Assembly: GCF_001613265.1 (NCBI RefSeq)
Contig: NZ_BDCA01000021.1
Span: forward strand, 62,001 to 126,000
Source of the DNA: Nocardia vermiculata NBRC 100427
GTDB taxonomy: Bacteria > Actinomycetota > Actinomycetes > Mycobacteriales > Mycobacteriaceae
DNA length: 64,000 nucleotides
Reading direction: 5' to 3'
Numbering within the stretch: position 1 is the stretch's first letter; every line of letters starts with the position of its first letter. The notes beneath the pieces were generated by a model that was given only the letters and a program-made list of their open reading frames with translations, was not told the DNA's origin and searched no databases. Both the position numbers and the translations under genes were made by a program. Shown one piece after another: positions 43,969 through 50,776 of the stretch.

Positions 43969-44021
43969 CAGTTACGTCGCGGACGTGCCGGCAGGTCACC
44001 GGATCCGGGATGATCGACGGT

Positions 44022-44432
44022 ATGGCTGTACCACGACCAGGACTGCCGCAGTTTCGTCCCAATCCGGCCCCCGCGGTCGGTACCCGCAGCCGGATACTGC
44101 TCCGTTTCCGGCTGGCCGGACGGGAGTTCATCGTGCGGCAGACCGTGGTCGACCCCGGCGGGGACAGCGGCTGGCATTTCCACGACGGGATGCTGCTGGT
44201 GCTGGTCACCGGCAGCGCACTGTCGCACCCCGGCCTGGACTGTGTGCCCGTGACCTACCGGCCCGGGCGGATCTTCCGCGAACCCGCGGGACCCGAGCAC
44301 GCGCACACGGCACGAAATCGCACTCGAAAACCGCTGCGCCTCACCGTGTTGTACGTGCTTCCGGCGGGCAGTCCACTCTCGCGTCCGGCCACCCCTCCGG
44401 CCTGCGACAACGACCGGACGGCCATTCAATAG
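44022..44432 (+). CDS. Cupin-domain protein
   Basis: 136 residues with one cupin barrel. VVDPGGDSGWHFHDGMLLVLVTGSA carries the first metal-binding motif (His-x-His) and EPAGPEHAHTARN the second (Glu/His). Likely a metal-binding sensor or small enzyme; substrate unknown. ATG 44022 or 44010. Followed after 10 nt by the UPF0060 gene, so the two may be cotranscribed. Confidence 0.82.
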   Translation: MAVPRPGLPQFRPNPAPAVGTRSRILLRFRLAGREFIVRQTVVDPGGDSGWHFHDGMLLVLVTGSALSHPGLDCVPVTYRPGRIFREPAGPEHAHTARNRTRKPLRLTVLYVLPAGSPLSRPATPPACDNDRTAIQ

Positions 44433-44442
44433 GCTGCCCTGC

Positions 44443-44778
44443 GTGACCGTTGTTCGCTCGATCGTGCTGTTCGTCCTGGCCGCCGTCGCCGAGATCGGCG
44501 GCGCCTGGCTGGTGTGGCAGGGCGTGCGCGAGCAGCGCGGCTGGGCCTGGATGGGCGCCGGCGTCATCGCACTCGGCATCTACGGTTTCGTCGCAACCCT
44601 GCAACCGGACGCGAACTTCGGCCGCATCCTCGCCGCCTACGGTGGCGTGTTCGTTGCGGGCTCGCTGTTGTGGGCGGTCGTCTTCGACGAGTTCCGGCCG
44701 GATCGCTGGGACCTCACCGGTGCCGCACTGTGTCTGCTCGGGGTCGCGGTCATCATGTACGCACCACGCGGGAGCTGA
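44443..44778 (+). CDS. UPF0060 (YnfA-like) small membrane protein
   Basis: 111 residues, four membrane helices, SMR-like fold. Family landmarks are VLAAVAEIGGAWLVWQ, YGFVATLQPDANFGRILAAYGGVFV and FDEFRPDRWDLTGAALCLLGVAVIMYAPR. The physiological role is not established. GTG start at 44443. Confidence 0.92.
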   Translation: MTVVRSIVLFVLAAVAEIGGAWLVWQGVREQRGWAWMGAGVIALGIYGFVATLQPDANFGRILAAYGGVFVAGSLLWAVVFDEFRPDRWDLTGAALCLLGVAVIMYAPRGS

Positions 44779-44795
44779 CCTCGTACCATGGCGGT

Positions 44796-45629
44796 ATGCC
44801 CGTCGAGCAGGTGCGGATCGCCGGGGCTGTGATGGATGTCGCGGTCCCCGACCGGGTGTGCGCGGGAGTCTCGATGGCCGGATTCCGGGGCCGGACAACC
44901 GATACCGTCGAACTACAGGTGGTCCCCTATCCTGCCTGCACCATATTCGTGGACCTCGGCGACGCACTGCTCACCGACGACAGCAACGGCGCACGCCGCC
45001 GGGGCAGCGTTGTCGTCGGTCTCGCATCCGGTCCGGTACACGGGACCGGGCACGATATCGATGTACTGCAGGTGCGGCTGTCCCCCGCTCTCGCCCACGC
45101 GGTACTCGGCCCCGGAACCGAGACCAGCGGCGCGATCGTCTCCCTCGACGAGCTGTGGGGTCGCGACGCCACGCACCTGCACGAACAGCTACGTGCCGCC
45201 GCAAGCTGGGAGGAACGGTTCGCGATCGTGCATCGTGCGCTCGGAAGGCGCTGCGCCGCCGGCCGCCCGGTCGAGCGGGAGATCGCCTTCGCCTGGTCCC
45301 GGATGGCGGATACCGGTGGGCAGCTACGGATCGAACAGCTGGCCGACGAACTGGGCTGGAGCCGGCAACGACTGTGGTCCCGGTTCCGGTCGCAGGTCGG
45401 CATCACCCCCAAGCATGCGGCACGGTTGATCCGCTTCGATCACGCGGCGCATCGGCTGGCCGCCGGGCACAGCGCCGCGACAGTGGCAGCCGACAGCGGG
45501 TTCGTCGACCAATCGCATCTGCACCACGACGCGATGGCCTTCACCGGGATGACCACCTCCGGGGTCGCCGACGCGCAGTGGCTGGTGGTCGATCCGATCG
45601 CCTGGCCCACCCGGATGGCGAAGATCTGA
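44796..45629 (+). CDS. AraC-family transcriptional regulator
   Basis: 277 residues. The N-terminal ligand-type domain is not further assignable. The C-terminal ~100 residues are a double helix-turn-helix of the AraC type: IEQLADELGWSRQRLWSRFRSQVGITPKHAARLIRFDHAAHRLAA, then AADSGFVDQSHLHHDAMAFTGMT. ATG 44796. The 122 bp downstream (45630-45751) hold no gene. Confidence 0.9.
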   Translation: MPVEQVRIAGAVMDVAVPDRVCAGVSMAGFRGRTTDTVELQVVPYPACTIFVDLGDALLTDDSNGARRRGSVVVGLASGPVHGTGHDIDVLQVRLSPALAHAVLGPGTETSGAIVSLDELWGRDATHLHEQLRAAASWEERFAIVHRALGRRCAAGRPVEREIAFAWSRMADTGGQLRIEQLADELGWSRQRLWSRFRSQVGITPKHAARLIRFDHAAHRLAAGHSAATVAADSGFVDQSHLHHDAMAFTGMTTSGVADAQWLVVDPIAWPTRMAKI

Positions 45630-45751
45630 GGCCCGCAACATTTTTCCAAGACCCGACCGGCGCTCCGGGCCGATACTGACGAGACGAGCGCGGCACCACA
45701 CCGCGCGTGGCCGGGCGGTATCGGCGCCCTCTCTACCCTTGCGAGGTTTCG

Positions 45752-46525
45752 ATGGTCGAGTTGAACACCCACATCCCGGACCGCCGCGGTGATTACGGGA
45801 TCGACGGTGATTTCCGGGTGGTCTCGGCGCGTGGTCAGGCCGCGATCATCGCTGTGATCCTCGTGGTGCTCCTCGCGGTCACCGTCGGCGCCGCGGTAGC
45901 CGGCCTGCTCATCGTCGCCGTCGTCGCCGCACTGGCGGCGCTGGTGCTGGCGCTGTCGGTTGCCTCGTACCTGTGGACGACCCGGGTCGGGAAGTTTCAG
46001 GTGTGGGCGGAGATCCTCGCCGATCTGGAACTGCGCGGCGACGAGCGCGTACTCGATCTGGGTTGCGGGCGCGGCGCGGTACTACTGATGGCGGCACAGT
46101 TGCTCCCACAGGGACGGGCGGTCGGCATCGATCTGTGGCGCGCCGACCAGACCGGCAACGGTCCGGAGGTCACCCGGCGCAACGCCGAGCGTGAGGGAGT
46201 AGCCGGCCGGGTCGAGGTGCTGACCGGAGATGTGACGCGACTTCCCTTCGACGACAACACATTCGATGTCGTGGTCAGCAGCCTCGTGTTGCACAACATC
46301 GACTCCGCGAGCGACCGGCAGACCGCGGTCGACGAGGCCGTGCGCACGTTGCGGCCCGGTGGACGTCTGGTCATCGCGGACCTGCTCGCCACCGGCACGT
46401 ATCGCGACCGACTGCAGGCATTGGGGATCTCGGACGCGCGACAGCGCAATCTGGGGTGGCGGATGTGGTGGCTGGGACCGCTGATGCCGACTCGGCTCGT
46501 CACCGCCACCAAACCGCCGGCCTGA
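45752..46525 (+). CDS. Membrane-anchored SAM-dependent methyltransferase
   Basis: 257 residues. Two adjacent hydrophobic segments (about 35-85) anchor the N-terminus. The class I fold then starts with ERVLDLGCGRGAVLLMAA, GIDLW, DVTRLPFDDNTFDVVVSSLVLHN and LRPGGRLVIADL. ATG 45752 has GAGG at 5 nt. The membrane anchor suggests a lipid substrate. Convergent with the HAD gene, 15 bp between stops. Confidence 0.85.
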   Translation: MVELNTHIPDRRGDYGIDGDFRVVSARGQAAIIAVILVVLLAVTVGAAVAGLLIVAVVAALAALVLALSVASYLWTTRVGKFQVWAEILADLELRGDERVLDLGCGRGAVLLMAAQLLPQGRAVGIDLWRADQTGNGPEVTRRNAEREGVAGRVEVLTGDVTRLPFDDNTFDVVVSSLVLHNIDSASDRQTAVDEAVRTLRPGGRLVIADLLATGTYRDRLQALGISDARQRNLGWRMWWLGPLMPTRLVTATKPPA

Positions 46526-46540
46526 CTCGCTGTCGGTGGT

Positions 46541-47152
46541 TCAGTCGTGCCACCGGTCGAGCCAGGCCGGGAATTCCGTCAGGTCGGCGAGGACGACATC
46601 CGCACCGGCGGCCCGGAGCTCGTCCGGCCGACACGGCCCGGTAGGCACGCCGACCGCGTACGCCCGCGCGGTGCACGCGCCCCGCATATCGCCGATGTGG
46701 TCACCCACGTACACCCCCGCCCCGTACTCCCGCAGCGCCTCGGCCTTCTGCTCCGCCCAGAGATCACCGATCACGGCGTCGACGGGGATGTCGAGGTGAG
46801 TGAGGTGAAGTTTCGCGTTCGGCTCGTACTTGCCGGTGACCACGATCGAACGCCCACCGTGCGCACGGACCGCAGCGGTCGCCTCCCGGGCACCCGGCAG
46901 TTCGATCGTGCCGGTGATCGCGAATTCCGGGTACATCTCCCGATACCGATCGGCCAACGCGGGCACGTCGGCGGCTGGGAACCAGTGCGCGAGCTCGTGC
47001 TCGAGGGGTGGCCCGAGGCGGGAGACGGCCAGCTCCGCATCGATCGGAACGCCTGTTTCCGCGGCCAGTTCCTCGTAGCAGGCTCGAATGCCGGGGCGGG
47101 AATCGACCAATGTCATATCGAGGTCGAAACCGACCGTGAACGGACCGGACAT
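46541..47152 (-). CDS. HAD-family phosphatase
   Basis: 203 residues. Motif I GFDLDMTLVDS (nucleophile and acid-base Asp), motif II SIVVTGK, and motif IV YVGDHIGDM are intact, with a small helical cap of the phosphoglycolate-phosphatase type between them. Substrate unknown. ATG 47152 is chosen as it is followed at once by the first strand; the longer frame would overlap the upstream SdpI-like gene, whose stop lies 11 nt before this ATG. Confidence 0.88.
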   Translation of the reverse strand: MSGPFTVGFDLDMTLVDSRPGIRACYEELAAETGVPIDAELAVSRLGPPLEHELAHWFPAADVPALADRYREMYPEFAITGTIELPGAREATAAVRAHGGRSIVVTGKYEPNAKLHLTHLDIPVDAVIGDLWAEQKAEALREYGAGVYVGDHIGDMRGACTARAYAVGVPTGPCRPDELRAAGADVVLADLTEFPAWLDRWHD

Positions 47153-47163
47153 ACCGACAGCGC

Positions 47164-47577
47164 TCAGTTGGCGGGCTGGCAGGCGTCGCGCAGCGAGCAG
47201 GACCCGCAGGAACTCCCGCACCCACCGGTCTCGGCCGGCACCAGATCAGCGATCGCCTCATTCGCCGCATTGACCCCGGCACCGAGCGTGAACAGCGCCA
47301 GAACCAGCGCCACCACGGTCGCGATCACACCGACCCACACACCCGCGACCAGCACGATCGCCCCGGCAGCAGCCAACAGCACCCCGGCCCCGACCGAGGT
47401 CGGCCCGGCCACCCGATTGGCCACCCGGTAGGTCTCCTCGGTCCGAACCGCATCCTCGGTATGCACACCGAAGTACCGATTGGGAGGCAACGTGCCGGTC
47501 AGCCCCAGAACCCCGGTGACAACGGCAACGGCCGCCAGCAGAAACAGGATGAGCGCGACCACGAACACGCTGAACAC
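47164..47577 (-). CDS. SdpI-like membrane protein with Cys-rich C-terminus
   Basis: 137 residues. Three membrane helices and the SdpI-type segment LPPNRYFGVHTEDAVRTEETYRVANRVAGP. The last 20 residues form a Cys cluster, CGSSCGSCSLRDAC, that could bind a metal or form disulfides and is not part of the SdpI core. SdpI proteins act in bacteriocin immunity in Bacillus; that role cannot be transferred here. Start GTG 47577. Likely cotranscribed with the HAD gene. Confidence 0.8.
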   Translation of the reverse strand: MFSVFVVALILFLLAAVAVVTGVLGLTGTLPPNRYFGVHTEDAVRTEETYRVANRVAGPTSVGAGVLLAAAGAIVLVAGVWVGVIATVVALVLALFTLGAGVNAANEAIADLVPAETGGCGSSCGSCSLRDACQPAN

Positions 47578-47619
47578 GGTACCCGGACACCGATCAACAT
47601 TCCCTCCCGGCCCACTGGC

Positions 47620-48807
47620 TCACCCCAACAGTTCCTCCCGGCGCCGCCGAAGCTCCCGCTCGACTCGGTGCAACGGCGAACCACGGAAAGGCAGCGTCCC
47701 CCACTCGATGGCGGCGGCCGCCTGCACAGCCAATGCACGTGCTTTCGCCGCAGCACGCGGACGCAGCCCGATCGTCTCTTCGAATTGATCCCAATCACGT
47801 GAACGAAGTTTGCGAGTCCTACCGTTGATCGGCAGCGCCATCGAGTCGTCGCCGTAGATGAGGGTGCAAGGAATGTCATAGATAGGCGCCACCGACCAGA
47901 TGCCGTCGAGGCCACGGAGAATCCCGACATTCTTCCCGTGAAGATCACCGTTACCGGTCAACCAGGCGAACAAAAACTGCAAATGTAGATTGCGTATCGC
48001 AATCATGGGAGCGGCGGTCACCGAGGCAAGTGCCGCGACCGCCGATTCTGCCTCGACGCCGTACTTGCTGGCGGGCGGTAGGTCCATCACCTGCGTTGCA
48101 TCCTCGAAGGCGAGACGCTGCCAACGTTCGCGCGAACGGACACGGTCGAACCGACGAACCAACAGGCCGGTTGAGCCACCTCGGTCTTCGACCAACTCCC
48201 CCTCCGACACGGACAACCCGAGGCCACGACCCGCCCGGAGATGAGCAGCCTCGTTCTCCACCAGGTACGGGTACTCCTCCTGGGAAAGTTTGAGAATGAA
48301 CTGACCGGACGAGGCCGACAACGGCACACTGATCATGGAAGCGCTCGCCTTGCGCTGCACGCCAGGGATCGCGTGCGTATCGATGGACTCCACGAACGTT
48401 TCGAAGTCGAGTTCGGCGACGGGCCCTTGGACCAGCGCCGGAGGATCGACGAGCGTGGTTCCTTGCGGAACAACCTGAACATCGCCCGGAACATCAGCGC
48501 CGACGGCAAGCAGTAGCGAAAGCTCATCGTTTGCGCTGGTCTTCACGGCTCGGCGCAGCACAGTCAGCCGGTGCCCCTCGGGTAACAACCCCTCGAAAAA
48601 TGGCGGGACCGAACCTGCGGCGCTCGAGATCGGCACAGATCGCACTGGGAGCGTGGTCGCAATCGCCTCCCCGTTGTCGCTGATGTACTTGTCCAGGTAT
48701 CGAAATTCCAGGCCCCCGTGAGCAGTACGCGACAGAGTCGCCGCTTTGCGACCGGATTTGTAAACATCCGCCACCGAGACCCGGCGCACACTCTCCAGGT
48801 CGGTCAC
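47620..48807 (-). CDS. hipA: HipA-type serine/threonine kinase toxin
   Basis: 395 residues. The N-terminal HipA subdomain (ADVYKSGRKAATLSRTAHGGLEFRYLDKYI ... PPFFEGLLPEGHRL) is followed by the kinase core: VQRKASASMISVP (Ser-containing P-loop region), the lysine in QFILKLS, catalytic loop GNGDLHGKNVGIL and metal Asp in IYDIPCTLIYGD. All essential kinase residues seem present. E. coli HipA phosphorylates glutamyl-tRNA synthetase and induces dormancy. ATG 48807 overlaps the hipB stop as ATGA, the normal coupled arrangement. Confidence 0.92.
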   Translation of the reverse strand: MTDLESVRRVSVADVYKSGRKAATLSRTAHGGLEFRYLDKYISDNGEAIATTLPVRSVPISSAAGSVPPFFEGLLPEGHRLTVLRRAVKTSANDELSLLLAVGADVPGDVQVVPQGTTLVDPPALVQGPVAELDFETFVESIDTHAIPGVQRKASASMISVPLSASSGQFILKLSQEEYPYLVENEAAHLRAGRGLGLSVSEGELVEDRGGSTGLLVRRFDRVRSRERWQRLAFEDATQVMDLPPASKYGVEAESAVAALASVTAAPMIAIRNLHLQFLFAWLTGNGDLHGKNVGILRGLDGIWSVAPIYDIPCTLIYGDDSMALPINGRTRKLRSRDWDQFEETIGLRPRAAAKARALAVQAAAAIEWGTLPFRGSPLHRVERELRRRREELLG

Positions 48808-49004
48808 GGTTCAACCCTCAGTACCAGGCCGAGCACACGCGCGACTTCCGCCACAGTTCCTATTCCAGTCGATCCCGTGCCATGTTCGATATCTCGCACG
48901 GTACGTGTCGACGTACCGGCAAGATCTGCGAGCTGCTCCTGGGTGAGCCGGTACTGCTTTCGAACCGTACGAATTGTGCGAGCGAGATCCAACAACGATT
49001 CCAT
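48804..49004 (-). CDS. hipB: HipB-type antitoxin and autorepressor
   Basis: 66-residue Cro/C1-type helix-turn-helix protein: IRTVRKQYRLTQEQLADLAGTSTRTVRDIEHGTGSTGIGTVAEVARVLG. It would neutralise HipA and repress the operon through the three inverted repeats upstream. ATG 49004. Short but complete for this family. Confidence 0.9.
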   Translation of the reverse strand: MESLLDLARTIRTVRKQYRLTQEQLADLAGTSTRTVRDIEHGTGSTGIGTVAEVARVLGLVLRVEP

Positions 49005-49015
49005 GAGCGCTCCAA

Positions 49016-49155
49016 ATCGGCAACATTCTGCCTATCGGCCCGTTGTCGGTCCGATATTACGCCCCCGAGTGGCTAATCGGCAATATCCTGCCGATTGCAG
49101 CAGCAAGTAACGCATGCGGGGTCAGATCCGGCAATACCGGCAGCATACTGCCGAT
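49016..49155. promoter_or_regulatory. Three putative HipB operators spaced exactly 60 bp
   Basis: 20-bp inverted repeats of the form ATCGGCA-N6-TGCCGAT lie at 49016-49035, 49076-49095 and 49136-49155. The middle copy is perfect; the outer ones each differ at one arm base. The first overlaps the region just upstream of the hipB start. All lie in the 257-bp gap shared with the divergent DprE1-like gene. Confidence 0.8.
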
Positions 49156-49261
49156 CGATGGGGTAAACCCCGCTCCATCGACACAGCTGTCGGTCCAGCG
49201 GAACTCCGCCCGTTTCCGCGATAGCGGGCCGAACCATGATTCTGGCGCTATCGTCGGCTCA

Positions 49262-50650
49262 GTGCATGCCACTACTGGGGGAACCCTCCTCGATCGACGA
49301 GCACTGAGCGGCTGGAGCCGCACTGCACCTACCGTTGCGCAAGTCCTGCGCACCCAGGATCTCGACGCCATCGCGAAGGCCGTCCGGGAATCCGGGCCGC
49401 GCGGCGTCATCGCTCGCGGACTCGGGCGCAGCTATGGCGATCCGGCGCAGAACGGTGGCGGCCTCGTCGTCGAGATGACCGCGCTGGACCGCATCCACAC
49501 CATCGATCCGGACAGTCGAACAGTGGATGTCGATGCCGGTGTCAGCCTGGATGCGCTGATGCGTGCAGTACTGCCCCACGGGCTGTGGGTGCCCGTCCTG
49601 CCGGGAACCCGGCAGGTCACCGTAGGCGGAGCGATCGCGTCCGATATCCACGGCAAGAATCACCACTCGCAGGGCAGCTTCGGCAATCACGTCCTGTCGA
49701 TTGACCTGCTCACCGTCGATGGCACCATTCGTGCGCTGACACCGGAGGACGAACTCTTCTGGGCCACTGTGGGTGGTATGGGCCTCACCGGCATCGTTGT
49801 GCGGGCCCGGATCCGGATGAAACGCACCGAAACCGCGTACTTCATGGTCGACTGCGAACGCACCCGCAACCTCGCCGAGACCATGGAACTGCTGACCGGC
49901 GGGTCGGATGAGGGCTACGAATATTCGGTGGCCGTACCGGACACGATCAGCACCGGCTCCGCGCTGGGCCGAGCAGGGTTCAGTCGCGGAAATCTCGCCA
50001 CGGTCGACCAGCTACCGGCGAAATTGCGGCGCGATCCGCTGCACTTCTCCGCACCGCAACTGCTGACTGTGCCCGACATCTTCCCCAACGGCATGGTCAA
50101 CGGGTTCACCACTCGTATCGGCGGTGAACTCACCTACCGGATCTTCGGTCGACCGGGTCGCGGCATGGTCCAGAACATCACTCAGTTTCTGCATCCGCTC
50201 GATGTGCTGGGTGAATGGAACCGTGCGTACGGCCGTCGCGGCTTCCTGCAGTACCAGTTCTCCATGCCGTTCGGCGCCGAAGGCCGGCTGGCCGAGGCGG
50301 TACGCACGATTGCGCACTCCGGGCACCGTTCTTTCCTGAACGTGTTCAAGAGAATGGGCCCCGGCAACCAAGCACCGCTGTCGTGGCCGCATCCGGGGTT
50401 CATGCTGAGCCTGGACTTTCCGATCGCGCCCGGTGTGCACCACTTCTGCACCGAGCTCGACCAGCAAGTTCTCGCCGCAGGCGGGCGTCTGTATTTCGCC
50501 AAGGAGTCGCGGACCACACCGGAGATGGTTCGAGCCATGTATCCGCGGTTGGACGAGTGGCGGCGCATTCGTGACGGTGTCGATCCGGAGGGGGTGTTCG
50601 TCTCCGATCTGGCTCGGCGACTGCATCTGCTCGACGACGCAGCGGACTAG
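49262..50650 (+). CDS. DprE1-like FAD-dependent oxidoreductase (decaprenylphosphoryl-ribose oxidase homologue)
   Basis: 462 residues against 461 in M. tuberculosis DprE1, which oxidises decaprenylphosphoryl ribose on the way to arabinan. Strongly matching segments are VIARGLGRSYGD, PVLPGTRQVTVGGAIA, DIHGKNHHSQGSFGNH (His contacting FAD), QLPAKLR, FNGMVN-type loop, HPLDVLGEWNRAYG, FLQYQF and GGRLYFAKESRTT (catalytic Lys). The residue aligned with benzothiazinone-target Cys387 (WNICVDFP) is Ser383 here (FMLSLDFP). DprE2 is not adjacent, so this may be a paralogue rather than the essential DprE1. GTG 49262 gives the family length; its ribosome binding site is poor. Confidence 0.85.
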   Translation: MHATTGGTLLDRRALSGWSRTAPTVAQVLRTQDLDAIAKAVRESGPRGVIARGLGRSYGDPAQNGGGLVVEMTALDRIHTIDPDSRTVDVDAGVSLDALMRAVLPHGLWVPVLPGTRQVTVGGAIASDIHGKNHHSQGSFGNHVLSIDLLTVDGTIRALTPEDELFWATVGGMGLTGIVVRARIRMKRTETAYFMVDCERTRNLAETMELLTGGSDEGYEYSVAVPDTISTGSALGRAGFSRGNLATVDQLPAKLRRDPLHFSAPQLLTVPDIFPNGMVNGFTTRIGGELTYRIFGRPGRGMVQNITQFLHPLDVLGEWNRAYGRRGFLQYQFSMPFGAEGRLAEAVRTIAHSGHRSFLNVFKRMGPGNQAPLSWPHPGFMLSLDFPIAPGVHHFCTELDQQVLAAGGRLYFAKESRTTPEMVRAMYPRLDEWRRIRDGVDPEGVFVSDLARRLHLLDDAAD

Positions 50651-50776
50651 GGGGCCGGTGCGCGAACCTGCAAGCGGACCCCTTTTTGGGCTCTGACGTG
50701 GGCACGCTCTACCCTGAGGGGCGACGTTGTCCACAGACGTTCACCAGGGGAACTCGGCGACACAGAAGGCAGGATC

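Noticed and set aside
49043..49261. Longer N-terminus for the DprE1-like protein
   Set aside because: The in-frame extension runs through the hipBA operators and has no similarity to the family; GTG 49262 gives the usual length.
50651..50776. Possible T-box or leader attenuator before leuS
   Set aside because: No T-box sequence, specifier loop or terminator/antiterminator pair could be recognised.
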